A stretch of DNA of 64,000 nt from Clostridiales bacterium (GTDB lineage: Bacteria > Bacillota > Clostridia > Oscillospirales > CAG-382), in contig SFLA01000001.1 in NCBI GenBank assembly GCA_004553575.1, positions 62,001 through 126,000 of the forward strand. Reading direction: 5' to 3'. Numbering within the stretch: the stretch's first letter is position 1; each line of letters begins with the position of its first letter. This document shows, in pieces, positions 1 through 11,009 of the stretch. The translations under genes and the position numbers were made by a program. Under the pieces are notes generated by a model that did not search any database, was not told where the DNA came from, and saw nothing but the letters and a program-made list of their open reading frames with translations.

Positions 1-171
1 GCCGCGCAGATGAAGCTTCCCGGATGCCGCTTCAAGCCCTTCGGTATCGAAGTTTTCGGCGAAGGCGCGTGCGCCTCCCCTGCGGAGCCCGAGATATACC
101 GCGTCTGCGCCTCCGGCTATCGCCGCATCGAGCGCGGCCATGCTCCCGGCGGGAGAAAGCAGCTCTGCCAT
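1..171 (-). CDS. Peptidase U32 family protein, N-terminal fragment (runs off the left edge)
   Basis: Reading leftward from an ATG at 171, the frame stays open to base 1 and gives 57 residues. They begin MAELLSPAGS and continue through AAIAGGADAVYLGL, the N-terminal signature of U32 collagenase-like peptidases and rRNA/tRNA hydroxylation proteins (YegQ/YhbU/RlhA group). A GAGGTG ribosome site lies 5 bases upstream. Family members are usually 400-800 residues, so most of the gene is outside the window. The member cannot be identified from so little. It is transcribed divergently from the ATP synthase operon, and its -35 box lies 2 bases from the operon's. Confidence 0.85.
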   Translation of the reverse strand, partial: MAELLSPAGSMAALDAAIAGGADAVYLGLRRGGARAFAENFDTEGLEAASGKLHLRG

Positions 172-209
172 ACACACACCTCGCAATCAAAAAATCGTTC
201 TTTCACGTG

Positions 210-239
210 ATTATATCTCACCCCGCTCCGCTTTGTCAA
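210..239 (-). promoter_or_regulatory. Consensus promoter for the U32 peptidase gene
   Basis: On the minus strand, TTGACA (234-239) and TATAAT (210-215) are separated by 18 bp, both perfect housekeeping-sigma consensus boxes. The start codon is about 40 bases downstream. Confidence 0.8.
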
Positions 240-241
240 GG

Positions 242-270
242 TTGACAAAGCTTGTGCGGAATGCTATAAT
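242..270 (+). promoter_or_regulatory. Consensus promoter for the ATP synthase operon
   Basis: TTGACA (242-247) and TATAAT (265-270) with a 17-bp spacer, an ideal sigma-A type promoter. It lies 41 bases ahead of the atpI start. Its -35 box and the divergent -35 box form the arms of a perfect inverted repeat at 231-250. Confidence 0.85.
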
Positions 271-310
271 GCTTACCGTCAACATGCCTGTTATATCGGG
301 GGTTTATTGC

Positions 311-754
311 ATGAAACTTTCTCCGGCGGTAAAGCAGACCACCGCGCTGACGGCCGTCGGTACGGCGGTATGCGCGGTGATAATGACCGTTGTCTATCTG
401 CTTATCGGAAAATGGAATACCCGGGTGCTGTTCGGCACGCTGCTCGGCAGTGCGGTCGCGGTGCTCAACTTCTTTCTTATGGCGGTATCCGTACAGCAGT
501 CGGTCGAATGCGGCGACGCGGACAGCGCAAAAATTAAAATGCGTTCCTCTCGCATGACCCGTACGCTCATAATGACGGCGGCGGCTGTCGCCGCTTACTT
601 TTTGAGCGGCGTTATCGATATTATTCCCCTGCTTATATGTTATATTTTCCCGCGTGTGACCATAACCGCAAAGGCGGTTTTAGACCGGATATTCCGCCGC
701 GACCGGTCCGATGCGGATACGGATGTCGAAAATAATCAGGAAAAGGCAGATTAA
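311..754 (+). CDS. atpI: ATP synthase subunit I-like membrane protein
   Basis: A 147-residue hydrophobic protein with about four membrane segments (around residues 10-30, 38-58, 85-105 and 107-125) and a charged C-terminal tail. First-position genes of atp operons encode AtpI, a small membrane protein thought to help assemble the c ring or supply Mg2+. Family sequence conservation is low, so the call rests mainly on topology and position. The ATG at 311 is chosen over upstream in-frame codons because it lies downstream of the promoter and has a GGGGG stretch just ahead of it. The stop is 3 bases before atpB. Confidence 0.75.
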   Translation: MKLSPAVKQTTALTAVGTAVCAVIMTVVYLLIGKWNTRVLFGTLLGSAVAVLNFFLMAVSVQQSVECGDADSAKIKMRSSRMTRTLIMTAAAVAAYFLSGVIDIIPLLICYIFPRVTITAKAVLDRIFRRDRSDADTDVENNQEKAD

Positions 755-757
755 ACA

Positions 758-1498
758 TTGGATATAAGTATAAACGGCGCCAGAATTCTGTTCATAATAC
801 CTATATTCGGCGGAATAACCGTTACCGAAACGCAGGTCAACAGCGTACTCGTGCTGATTCTCGTGTTCGCACTGTGTAAATTCCTTACCCACGATATGCG
901 GGTGCGCGACATATCGAAGCGTCAGATTATAGCCGAATATATCGTAACAAAGGTGCAATCGCTCGTAGAGGCCAACATGGGCGGTAAGTTTATGAACTTC
1001 ACCCCCTTCATCATAACGATTCTGGCGGCTTCCGTCTTCTCGAGCTTTATATCGCTGATAGGTCTTTACCCGCCGACTGCGGATCTCAACACGCTTATCG
1101 GCTGGTCGCTGGCGGTATTTGTGCTTATAACCGCCCAGAAGATGAAGACCGGATTCTTCAGGTATCTGCGCGGATTTACCCGGCCATACGCCGTGCTTAC
1201 TCCGTTCAACATAATAAGTGAAGTATCGACGCCGGTATCGATGGCGTTCCGTCATTTCGGCAATACCACCTCCGGAGTCGTAATATCGACAATGCTTTAT
1301 GCGGCGCTCGCGGTGCTTTCCAACCTGCTGCTCGGCTGGCTGCCGGGTGCTCTCGGAAGCATACCGTTGCTTCAGGTCGGGCTTCCCGCAGTGTTTTCAA
1401 TCTACTTCGATCTGTTCAGCGGCTGTCTTCAGGCGTTCCTGTTCGCAATGCTGACCATGCTGTATATAGCGACTGCCGACCCGACCGCGGAGCAGTGA
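758..1498 (+). CDS. atpB: F-type ATP synthase subunit a
   Basis: A 246-residue integral membrane protein forming the stator half-channels of Fo. The essential stator arginine is R165, within SMAFRHFGN, which lines up with the LGLRLFGN motif around E. coli R210. About five to six hydrophobic helices are visible. The start is TTG at 758, only 3 bases after the atpI stop, which suggests translational coupling. TTG starts recur in this operon (also atpD). Confidence 0.95.
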   Translation: MDISINGARILFIIPIFGGITVTETQVNSVLVLILVFALCKFLTHDMRVRDISKRQIIAEYIVTKVQSLVEANMGGKFMNFTPFIITILAASVFSSFISLIGLYPPTADLNTLIGWSLAVFVLITAQKMKTGFFRYLRGFTRPYAVLTPFNIISEVSTPVSMAFRHFGNTTSGVVISTMLYAALAVLSNLLLGWLPGALGSIPLLQVGLPAVFSIYFDLFSGCLQAFLFAMLTMLYIATADPTAEQ

Positions 1499-1523
1499 GA
1501 CGTTAAAACTTAAAAGATATTAA

Positions 1524-1811
<288 letters not shown>

Positions 1812-1850
1812 TAACTCAAAGCCGCAATTCCCGAAAGGGGGAAATAACGA

Positions 1851-2378
1851 ATGAGCATCGGTGAATATCTCCAGCTCATCTCTATTGATCCGTGGCATAT
1901 CGCCGCATCGGTACTGAATCTTATAATTCTGTTCTTCATAGTAAAGCGGTTTCTTTACAAGCCGGTGGTAAAAATACTGAACGAGCGTAATCAGCAGGTT
2001 CGGGACATTTACTCCGACGCCGAGAAGGCGCGTGCCGACGCGGAGCACGACAAGGCGGAGTACTCCGCCGCGCTCGCTTCGGCTCATGAAAAGAGCGCGG
2101 AGATTGTTCGCGCCGCTTCGGAAGAAGCCAGAAAGAGCGGCGAGGAGATTATCGCCGGCGCAAAGACCGAGGCGGACAGGCTGCGCCGCAAGGCGGACGA
2201 GGACATAGCGAACGAGCGCCGCAAGGCGGTAAGCGAGCTTAAAGGCGAAATCGGAAGTCTTTCGGTCGAGCTTGCCGGTAAGGTTATAGACCGCGAAATC
2301 AATCCCGAAGATCACAAGCGTCTGGTTGACGACTTCATAGACGGGCTCGGTGACGGCAATGACGACGAGAGCCGATAA
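1851..2378 (+). CDS. atpF: F-type ATP synthase subunit b
   Basis: A 175-residue peripheral stalk subunit. One membrane helix near residues 15-35 is followed by a long charged, Ala-rich coiled coil (about 40-165) that would dimerise and hold F1 against the rotor's torque. A GAAAGGGGG ribosome site lies 8 bases ahead of the ATG. The reading frame overlaps the start of atpH by about 20 bases, typical of translational coupling. Confidence 0.95.
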   Translation: MSIGEYLQLISIDPWHIAASVLNLIILFFIVKRFLYKPVVKILNERNQQVRDIYSDAEKARADAEHDKAEYSAALASAHEKSAEIVRAASEEARKSGEEIIAGAKTEADRLRRKADEDIANERRKAVSELKGEIGSLSVELAGKVIDREINPEDHKRLVDDFIDGLGDGNDDESR

Positions 2379-2910
2379 GGAGTACGGCGGAGCGCTGTAC
2401 GCACTCGCACGGGAGGAAGGGCTGGAAGATTCAATACTTGCCGACTGCGGGCTGATATCGGCAATGCTGCGCGAGAATCCCGACTATGTTAAGCTGATGT
2501 CCGCGCCGGGCATACCGACTGAGCGTAAGATCGCTCTTATCGAAAAGGCTTTTGCGGAATCGGTCACACCGTATACCATGAATTTCCTGTCGCTGCTTGT
2601 ATCGCGCGGGAGGTTTTATTGCTGTGCGGGCAGCCTTGATGAATTCCGCAGACTGTACGACGGGGAGCACGATATCGTTACCGCATATGCGGCGTCGGCA
2701 GAGCCGATAACGCCGGAGCAGGAGGAAGCGCTTGTAAAGAGCCTCGAAAAGCGCACCGGAAAGAGAATCCGGCTCGAAAAGCGCACAGATCCGTCTCTTA
2801 TCGGCGGAATGACCGTAAAGTGCGGCGAAAGACTGTACGACGGTTCTGTCCGCGGACGGATAGAGAATATTAAAAATGCAATTACTTCACGGGAGGGTGT
2901 GGATAAGTGA
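2359..2910 (+). CDS. atpH: F-type ATP synthase subunit delta
   Basis: A 183-residue soluble OSCP/delta subunit linking subunit b to the top of F1. The N-terminal helical domain (residues 1-105, including EKAFAES and [11 protein letters not shown]) and the C-terminal [20 protein letters not shown] motif are family hallmarks. I chose the ATG at 2359. An in-frame GTG at 2350 would add three residues. The gene overlaps atpF upstream, and its TGA overlaps the atpA GTG by 4 bases. Confidence 0.93.
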   Translation: MTTRADKEYGGALYALAREEGLEDSILADCGLISAMLRENPDYVKLMSAPGIPTERKIALIEKAFAESVTPYTMNFLSLLVSRGRFYCCAGSLDEFRRLYDGEHDIVTAYAASAEPITPEQEEALVKSLEKRTGKRIRLEKRTDPSLIGGMTVKCGERLYDGSVRGRIENIKNAITSREGVDK

Positions 2911-4415
2911 ATCTGAACCCCGGAGAAATAAGCGGAATAATTAAGCAGGAAATAAAGAATTACCGCAACGAAATCGAACAGGCCGAGGTCGGCACCGTGA
3001 TTACGGTCGGCGACGGCATTGCACACGCATGCGGGCTCGAAAAGTGTATGGCAAACGAGCTGCTCGAATTCGACGACGGCTCCTTCGGCATCGCCTTCAA
3101 CCTCGAGGAACGCACTGTTTCGATAATTATGCTGTCCTCGGCGTCCGACGTTAAGGAAGGATCAACAGTTAAGCGCACGGGAAGAGTCGTTTCGGTTCCG
3201 GTCGGCGAGGGACTGCTCGGACGTGTCGTTGACGCGCTGGGACAGCCGATCGACGGCAAGGGCCCGATAAGCTATTCCGGGTCGCGCCCCATCGAATCCG
3301 AAGCGCCGGGAATTATAAAACGTCAGAAGGTTTCCGTGCCGCTTCAGACCGGAATAAAGGCGATCGACAGTATGATACCGATCGGACGCGGTCAGCGAGA
3401 GCTGATTATCGGAGACCGCCAAACGGGAAAAACGGCGATAGCCGTTGATGCCATACTGAACCAGAAGGATACCGGCGTTATATGCATATACGTTGCGATC
3501 GGTCAGAAGAGCTCGACCGTCGCCCAGCTCGTCGAAACTCTGACGGTATCCGGCGCGATGGATTACACCATCGTCGTATCGGCAACCGCTTCGGAGCCGG
3601 CGCCGCTGCTGTATATATCTCCGTATTCCGGCTGCGCAATGGCGGAATACTTCATGGAGCAGGGCAAGGACGTGCTTATAGTGTACGACGACCTTTCCAA
3701 GCACGCCGTTGCATACCGCGCGCTTTCGCTGCTTATCCGACGCCCGCCGGGACGCGAAGCGTTCCCCGGAGACGTGTTTTATCTTCATTCCCGTCTGCTC
3801 GAGCGGGCTGCCAGAGTATCGCCCGAATACGGCGGCGGAAGCATTACCGCTCTCCCGATAATCGAAACCCAGGCGGGCGACGTTTCCGCATATATACCGA
3901 CCAACGTTATATCCATTACCGACGGCCAGATATTCCTCGAAACGGAGCTGTTCCATTCCGGAATACTTCCCGCGGTAAACCCGGGAATATCCGTAAGCCG
4001 TGTCGGCGGCGACGCCCAGATAAAGGCGATGAAAAAGGTCGCCGGGACCTTAAAACTTATATACTCGCAGTATCTCGAGCTGAAGAGCTTTGCACAGTTC
4101 GGGTCCGATCTCGACCAGGACACCCGCGACAGGCTCGCGGCAGGCGAACGAATAGTCGAGGTGCTTAAGCAGGATAAGCATTCGCCGGTGGCGGTCGAAT
4201 ACCAGGTAGCGATAATCTATGCGGCGACACACGGATATCTCCGCGATGTCGCGGTAGAGGACGTACGCCGTTACGAAAGCGGGCTGTACCCCTTCCTCGA
4301 TGCCTCCTGTCCGGAGCTGCTCCGCAATATACGCGGCACCGGAAATCTGTCCGATGAGGACGTGGCGCTGCTGGAAGAGGCTCTGGACAGATATACACAG
4401 AATTTTATCGCGTAA
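2907..4415 (+). CDS. atpA: F-type ATP synthase subunit alpha
   Basis: A 502-residue non-catalytic nucleotide-binding subunit of the F1 hexamer, of normal family length. The Walker A motif GDRQTGKT is at residues 169-176, followed by the Walker B-like [12 protein letters not shown] and the alpha signature [22 protein letters not shown]. The GTG start at 2907 overlaps the atpH stop (GTGA), with GGGAGGGTG as the ribosome site. Confidence 0.98.
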   Translation: MNLNPGEISGIIKQEIKNYRNEIEQAEVGTVITVGDGIAHACGLEKCMANELLEFDDGSFGIAFNLEERTVSIIMLSSASDVKEGSTVKRTGRVVSVPVGEGLLGRVVDALGQPIDGKGPISYSGSRPIESEAPGIIKRQKVSVPLQTGIKAIDSMIPIGRGQRELIIGDRQTGKTAIAVDAILNQKDTGVICIYVAIGQKSSTVAQLVETLTVSGAMDYTIVVSATASEPAPLLYISPYSGCAMAEYFMEQGKDVLIVYDDLSKHAVAYRALSLLIRRPPGREAFPGDVFYLHSRLLERAARVSPEYGGGSITALPIIETQAGDVSAYIPTNVISITDGQIFLETELFHSGILPAVNPGISVSRVGGDAQIKAMKKVAGTLKLIYSQYLELKSFAQFGSDLDQDTRDRLAAGERIVEVLKQDKHSPVAVEYQVAIIYAATHGYLRDVAVEDVRRYESGLYPFLDASCPELLRNIRGTGNLSDEDVALLEEALDRYTQNFIA

Positions 4416-4433
4416 AAGTGTGGTGAAAACGGC

Positions 4434-5276
4434 GTGGGTATTAACGAAAAAGCGCTGAAAAACCGAATAAAAACGGTCGGCGCGACCATGCACATCACAA
4501 AGGCGATGGAGCTTGTGGCGGCGTCCAAGCTGAGAAAGGCCACCGAGCGCATGCAGGGCGCGAGAGCGTTCTCGCACGAGCTGGAAGAAGCGTTTTCCGC
4601 GCTGATTAAACGGAATTCCGAAACCGATTCGGTTTTTCTCCGCCCCGGAAGCTCGGATTCAACCTGCTTCGTGGTAATTGCGGGAGACCGCGGTCTTGCC
4701 GGAGGCTACAACTCCAATATCTTCCGGCTGGCGGAAAGCGTACCGCACGGCGACAGGATTATACTTCCCATAGGCAAAAAAGCCTGCGAGCATTTCGCGG
4801 CACGCGGAGACACGCTGCTTACAGACAAATATTCGCTTATCGGCGAGGTCACGCTTGCCGACTGCGGCGATATCGGACGGCTGCTGGCGGAAGGATTCCG
4901 CAGCGGAGCGTTCGGAGAGGTATATATAATTCATACCCGGTTCCGCTCGCTGCTTTCCCAAATTCCCTCGTCCGACCGGCTGCTTCCGCTTACCGTAAAG
5001 GAAAGCGAAACGCCGGAAAAGGGATTCGTGCTGTACGAGCCTGACAGCGTTTCCGTGTTTGAATCGATAGTGCCGGAATATCTCGGCGGCGTCGTTTACG
5101 GCGGAATATGCGAATCCTTTGTGTGCGAAAACGCCGCACGGCGCATGGCAATGGACGCGGCAACCCGCAACGCGACCGATATGATAGATTCGCTCACCCT
5201 GAAATACAACCGGGCGCGGCAGGCGTCCATAACCCAGGAGATCACCGAGATTATCGGCGGCGCGGGCGAAAACTGA
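4434..5276 (+). CDS. atpG: F-type ATP synthase subunit gamma
   Basis: A 280-residue central rotor shaft. The N-terminal helix has the conserved RIKTVGATMHITKAMELVAASKLRKA-type pattern, and the C-terminal helix has ATRNATDMIDSLTLKYNRARQ followed by ITQEITEIIGGA, the two coiled-coil strands that penetrate the alpha3beta3 hexamer. The start is GTG at 4434, 18 bases after atpA. Confidence 0.97.
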   Translation: MGINEKALKNRIKTVGATMHITKAMELVAASKLRKATERMQGARAFSHELEEAFSALIKRNSETDSVFLRPGSSDSTCFVVIAGDRGLAGGYNSNIFRLAESVPHGDRIILPIGKKACEHFAARGDTLLTDKYSLIGEVTLADCGDIGRLLAEGFRSGAFGEVYIIHTRFRSLLSQIPSSDRLLPLTVKESETPEKGFVLYEPDSVSVFESIVPEYLGGVVYGGICESFVCENAARRMAMDAATRNATDMIDSLTLKYNRARQASITQEITEIIGGAGEN

Positions 5277-6952
<1,676 letters not shown>

Positions 6953-6970
6953 AATATATACAAAACAATT

Positions 6971-6996
6971 CCGCCCGCACGCATGCGGGCGGTTTT
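6971..6996 (+). terminator. Rho-independent terminator of the atp operon
   Basis: CCGCCCGCA and TGCGGGCGG pair around a 4-base loop (6971-6992) and are followed by TTTT. It sits 18 bases after the atpC stop. Confidence 0.88.
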
Positions 6997-7051
6997 ATCT
7001 GCAGAATACCATGTCAGCCGCGGGATTCTTCCGCTGTCGAACAGAATAACT

Positions 7052-7082
7052 GCGGGCGGCACCGTAAATGCCGCCCGCTTTT
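7052..7082 (+). terminator. Second GC-rich hairpin with T-run between the atp operon and the lipoprotein gene
   Basis: GCGGGCGGCA (7052-7061) pairs with TGCCGCCCGC (7069-7078), followed by TTTTG. The T-run is on the plus side, so it looks like a backup terminator for atp. It may also stop the convergent lipoprotein transcript, although the minus-strand U tract is poor. Confidence 0.65.
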
Positions 7083-7093
7083 GTTTGCGTAAA

Positions 7094-8125
7094 TCAATCG
7101 GGATATATGTATATACCCAATATATCGGCGTAGTTACCGCCGGGAGTATCAAAATTAACCTCGTAAAATGCCGATATTCCGACCTTTCCGTTTTTAACAA
7201 AGCAAACTGCCGACTTCAGTTCTATACCGGTAATCATTTCGTTTTCGTCGAGTCCGGGTTCCCAGAATTCAAACGCCGTAGCGATAAGCGCGTCTTCGGT
7301 AATACCCGACAGCAGTTCTTTCTGCTCCGCAGTCAGCTCCGGCGGGTCGATAACCTGCACGATAACCGAGCCCCGGGAAGAAAAAACCACTTCCGCGCCC
7401 GCACTGATTTTTAACCGTTCGACCGAAAAGCCGTAAACAATTCTGTATCGCCGTATAACCTCGTTTTCGTTTTCGGCGACAGCAAAGCCCTCGCGGGTCC
7501 AGCCGCTCATCCCGTTTTCGGAATATGACCACCCGGCGGTATAAACCGTGCATTCGGCGCCGGAAAGGTCTATATCCGAAATCCCGGATATGTATTCGAT
7601 TGCCTTTGCACGCAGCTCCGATTCGCTTGTACGGGTAATATCGATTGCGGAAGTCGGATATCCGACCGTCCTGAACACCTTACCGGTGTCTCTCCGTACA
7701 CACACAAAACTGCCTGTGTCTTTATCCGGGTTATCCGACTCGTAGATATCAAAAACGAAATCCCGGTACGGAAGATCCGCAGTGCTCCGGTAGGTCATAT
7801 TCGTCGGTACGCCGTACAGTTCGAAGACTGCGCTTTTTTCGTTTACGGCGTTATCGGTATATTCCTCCGGCTCAATATACATGCCGGCATCCCCGGATAC
7901 GGAGTCCGTACCTTCGGAAGCTATTTCCAACACGGTGCCGGAGATCTTTTCTGCGTCCGGCGGGACGAAAGCGCCGGGACCGCTGTCGGTAACGTCTCCG
8001 GAATAATCGGAATAAAGGCTGCCGTCGGATCCGTCCCCCGGAATATCGTTCCCAACCGCGCAGGAAGCAAGACATGCGGCACATACCGCCGCGGCAAGCA
8101 AAAGTGCAATAAACGTTTTTCTCAT
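7094..8125 (-). CDS. Predicted lipoprotein of unknown function
   Basis: A 343-residue protein with a lipoprotein signal peptide: MRKTFIALLLAAAVCAACLASC, with the lipobox LASC placing the lipidated Cys at residue 22. A Gly/Asp/Ser-rich linker follows (about 24-70), then a soluble region with repeated short motifs such as ELRAKAIEYISGIS and LLSGITEDALIATAFEFW. I recognise no catalytic motif. A GGGAGG ribosome site lies 5 bases ahead of the ATG. It appears to be a single-gene unit with its own promoter, convergent with atp. It is presumably anchored on the outer face of the membrane. Confidence 0.8.
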   Translation of the reverse strand: MRKTFIALLLAAAVCAACLASCAVGNDIPGDGSDGSLYSDYSGDVTDSGPGAFVPPDAEKISGTVLEIASEGTDSVSGDAGMYIEPEEYTDNAVNEKSAVFELYGVPTNMTYRSTADLPYRDFVFDIYESDNPDKDTGSFVCVRRDTGKVFRTVGYPTSAIDITRTSESELRAKAIEYISGISDIDLSGAECTVYTAGWSYSENGMSGWTREGFAVAENENEVIRRYRIVYGFSVERLKISAGAEVVFSSRGSVIVQVIDPPELTAEQKELLSGITEDALIATAFEFWEPGLDENEMITGIELKSAVCFVKNGKVGISAFYEVNFDTPGGNYADILGIYIYPD

Positions 8126-8192
8126 ATTTACCTCCCTTTTTTACCGCCCTTTGATTTTTCTGTTTCATTAAGGTATATCTGCATCTACGTGT

Positions 8193-8221
8193 AATATATC
8201 ATACCTTTATCATGCCGTCAA
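8193..8221 (-). promoter_or_regulatory. Promoter for the lipoprotein gene
   Basis: Minus-strand TTGACG (8216-8221), 17-bp spacer, TATATT (8193-8198), about 70 bases upstream of the ATG at 8125. Confidence 0.65.
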
Positions 8222-8272
8222 CACTTTGCCCAAAATAATGCCGATTTCGTAACGATTTTTGTATATACTCAC

Positions 8273-8311
8273 AAAAAGTCCCTTGCGGCCGGTTATATCG
8301 CCGCAAGGGAC
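8273..8311 (-). terminator. Terminator of the PadR/lipid operon
   Basis: A perfect 12-bp stem, GTCCCTTGCGGC (8278-8289) with GCCGCAAGGGAC (8300-8311), followed on the minus strand by five T (8273-8277). It lies 22 bases after the stop of the last ligase gene. Confidence 0.9.
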
Positions 8312-8333
8312 CCTTTGTATATTATTCAGGAGG

Positions 8334-9965
8334 CTACTGTCGTTTAATCTTGTTAGAGGTCGTCTTTTCGAACGGGGAATCGCGCAGGATAACACGCGAC
8401 ACGTTTTTATATGCAGGCAGACAGGAAAGCATCTCCTGCACATCGGCAAGCACCTTTTCCTCGTCGGTCCGCTCGGGGCAGTATATCTCTGCCTCAAGCC
8501 CGACTTCGTCGCCGCGCGAATTCTTTATACCGCGCACCACGCACTCGGAAACGTATTCGATACGCGCTATATACTTTTCTATTTCCTCGGGGTATACGTT
8601 CTTTCCGTTGGACATTACCACGATATTCTTTTTCCTGCCCGTTATAATAAGGCGGTCGTCGGGGGTGATAATACCGTAGTCGCCGGTGCGGAAGAATCCG
8701 TCCTCGGTGAAGACCTCGGCGGTCTTCTCCGGCTGCTTGTAGTAGCCCTTCATGACCACATCGCCCTTTACGAGCACCTCGCCCGCGCCGTCGGAATCCG
8801 GTGAATCGATCTTCCATTCGATACAGCGGAGACGTGTTCCGCAGGTGTCGAAATCGTTGCGGGTCAGCTCGTCGTTGACACAGACCAGCGGCGAACACTC
8901 GGTTATCCCGTAGCCGCCGACGAGCGTAAGTCCGACCGTATCGAAAAACCTGCCGACTTCGGGGCGTATCGGTGCGCCGCCGCAGACGATCTTTTTAAGT
9001 CTTCCGCCGAAGTTCTTCTGAATTTCGGCAAACAGCTTCGGACGAAGATCGATCCCGACCTTACGCATTGAATCGGAAAGCAGTACAGCCGTTCCGAACT
9101 TCTTTTCCTTGCCGCTCTTGCGTATCTGACGGCGTATGGCCGCATAGAACACATCGGCGAAGGCGGGAACGAGATAAATATATGACGGCTTGTAAAACTG
9201 CATTTCCTGCACTACGTTTTTAAGCGATTCGCTTATGCAGAGCGTAGAGCCGAAATGAAGGGAAACGAGAATATCGCAAACCGCCTCGTACGCATGATGA
9301 TACGGAAGCACAGAAAGTCCGCAGTCATATATCTGCGACACCTCGAGCCCGCAGCATACCGAAGAAACGAGATTATGCTCGGTCAGCATTACGCCTTTGG
9401 CTATTCCGGTAGTGCCGGAGGTGTATATCAGTAGCTTGGTTTTGTCCGGTCGGTAATCAAACTCACGACGCGGAAGATCCTTTCCGCGCTCCGCGAGCGA
9501 GTAAATCGTTTCCGCCGAATCACATTCGGGCTCGAGCGAGAAAACATATTTTATCCCCGGCAGCTTGTCTGAATTCTCCAGCACCGTGCCGATATTCTTC
9601 TCGTCGCAGAACACCGCCTCGCTGTCGCTGTCGGAAAGCAGATGCAGCTTTTCCTCCGGCGTAAGCTCCTTGTCGATGGGAACGAAGGTTCCGTTTCCGC
9701 CGAGCACCGTAAGATATGCGGCAATATACTCGAAGCTGTTCCGTCCGATACATGCGATATGAGCGCGGTCAAGCCCCATCTCCGCCAGAGCCGCGCCGAT
9801 ATTATCGGTAAATACACGGAACTGCTCGAAGGAAACGTCCTTCACCTCGCCGCCCGCCTTGTAGCGGTATGCCGTTTTTTCGCCACCGCGCCCGGCGGCG
9901 CCGTCGATAAGCTCGCGTATGCTGTTAACCGGAGGCGGGCACTCCCGTCTTATGTTCTTACGCAT
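8334..9965 (-). CDS. AMP-forming acyl-CoA/acyl-ACP ligase (second ligase of the lipid operon)
   Basis: A 543-residue member of the ANL (adenylate-forming) family. The P loop is YTSGTTGIAKG, followed by the adenine-binding motif GGYGITECSP, the hinge motif TGDYG with TGRKKNIVV, and the C-terminal catalytic lysine context TSNKIKRQ. It should activate a carboxylic (probably fatty) acid as an acyl-adenylate. The ATG at 9965 overlaps the acyl carrier protein stop by 8 bases, so the carrier protein is the likely thiol acceptor. An upstream in-frame start at 9992 would lie inside the carrier gene and is less likely. The exact substrate cannot be read from sequence. Confidence 0.88.
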   Translation of the reverse strand: MRKNIRRECPPPVNSIRELIDGAAGRGGEKTAYRYKAGGEVKDVSFEQFRVFTDNIGAALAEMGLDRAHIACIGRNSFEYIAAYLTVLGGNGTFVPIDKELTPEEKLHLLSDSDSEAVFCDEKNIGTVLENSDKLPGIKYVFSLEPECDSAETIYSLAERGKDLPRREFDYRPDKTKLLIYTSGTTGIAKGVMLTEHNLVSSVCCGLEVSQIYDCGLSVLPYHHAYEAVCDILVSLHFGSTLCISESLKNVVQEMQFYKPSYIYLVPAFADVFYAAIRRQIRKSGKEKKFGTAVLLSDSMRKVGIDLRPKLFAEIQKNFGGRLKKIVCGGAPIRPEVGRFFDTVGLTLVGGYGITECSPLVCVNDELTRNDFDTCGTRLRCIEWKIDSPDSDGAGEVLVKGDVVMKGYYKQPEKTAEVFTEDGFFRTGDYGIITPDDRLIITGRKKNIVVMSNGKNVYPEEIEKYIARIEYVSECVVRGIKNSRGDEVGLEAEIYCPERTDEEKVLADVQEMLSCLPAYKNVSRVILRDSPFEKTTSNKIKRQ

Positions 9966-10197
9966 TCTTGCAGACCGCCTTGTTCTCGACATAATCCACT
10001 ATATCGCCGACGGTCACAAGTCCGTCAAGATCGTTTTCGTCAAATGAAATGCCGAATTCGTCCTCGAAGGCTATTACCGCATTAAGAAATTCAAGGCTGG
10101 ATATGCCGAGATCGTTGCGGAGATCCGCATCGGGCTTTACATCCGATTCGTCCCTGCCCAGCTCCTCGACAATAATTTTGCGTACTCTTTCAAACAT
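9958..10197 (-). CDS. Acyl carrier protein
   Basis: A 79-residue acidic four-helix carrier protein. The phosphopantetheine attachment serine is S34 in DLGISSLEF, where Ser replaces the Asp of the usual DSL motif. A GGGGAG ribosome site lies about 12 bases upstream. The gene is between the SDR reductase and a ligase in one operon, not beside fab genes, which suggests a dedicated carrier for the lipid pathway encoded here. Confidence 0.92.
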   Translation of the reverse strand: MFERVRKIIVEELGRDESDVKPDADLRNDLGISSLEFLNAVIAFEDEFGISFDENDLDGLVTVGDIVDYVENKAVCKNA

Positions 10198-10217
10198 GTC
10201 TGATCATTACTCCCCGA

Positions 10218-11009
10218 TTATTTTGAATATATGGCTCCTATAAGACGGTTGAGCGCCCGCGCCGGAAGCAGTTTGGTAAGCAGCACCGCGCATTTATACC
10301 CGAAGCCTATTGTGTAAAGCGGCTTGTGTCCGTTCTTCGTTGCAACGGAGGCGATAAAGCGCCCGGCCTTCGAAGCGGGCATTCCTCCGCGCTCGTCCTT
10401 TTCCATTGTACTTACCGATCTGGATATCCTGCCTCCGTATTCGGAATCTCCCGCCGTGTTCTTATTGCGCGAATCCGTAAATCCGGTGCGTATATCGCCC
10501 GGCATAACCCCGCAGACGGTTATACCGTAAGGTCTTACCTCGTTGGCAAGCGCCATAACGAAGGAATTAACGGCGGCCTTTGATACCGAATAATAAGTCT
10601 GGAAGGGTATCGGCACGACCGCCGCGACCGAAGAAGTGCAGACTATCCGTCCGCACCCGGCGGCACGCATATACGGAAGCACCGCATGAACGGTACGTAT
10701 GCATCCGAAAAGGTTGACGTTCAGTTGCTTTTCCGCGTCGGCAACATCGGTAAACTCGACCGCACCCGATATACCGTATCCGGCATTGCTTACGAGTATA
10801 TCTATTCTGCCCTCGCGGTCGAACACCGCTTTTACCGCAGCATTTACCGCGTCTTCGTCGGTTACGTCGCAGCTTATGTGCTTAACTCCGGGCAGATCCG
10901 CACCTCGGCGGGAAAAATCGTAAACGCTTACGCCGCGCGCGGCGAGCTCTCTCGCGCACTCCAGCCCGATACCCGAGCTTGCGCCGGTGACAACGGCGAC
11001 CTTACCCAT
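10218..11009 (-). CDS. Short-chain dehydrogenase/reductase, candidate 3-ketosphinganine-type reductase
   Basis: A 263-residue classical SDR: cofactor motif TGASSGIG (8-15), NAG at 75-77, catalytic Ser near 126-127 and YSVSK (Y140, K144). The C-terminal tail is hydrophobic. Its start overlaps the serine palmitoyltransferase-like gene by 8 bases. A keto-lipid reductase immediately after an oxoamine synthase is the order expected for reduction of a 3-keto sphingoid base. Other SDR substrates remain possible. Confidence 0.85.
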   Translation of the reverse strand: MGKVAVVTGASSGIGLECARELAARGVSVYDFSRRGADLPGVKHISCDVTDEDAVNAAVKAVFDREGRIDILVSNAGYGISGAVEFTDVADAEKQLNVNLFGCIRTVHAVLPYMRAAGCGRIVCTSSVAAVVPIPFQTYYSVSKAAVNSFVMALANEVRPYGITVCGVMPGDIRTGFTDSRNKNTAGDSEYGGRISRSVSTMEKDERGGMPASKAGRFIASVATKNGHKPLYTIGFGYKCAVLLTKLLPARALNRLIGAIYSK

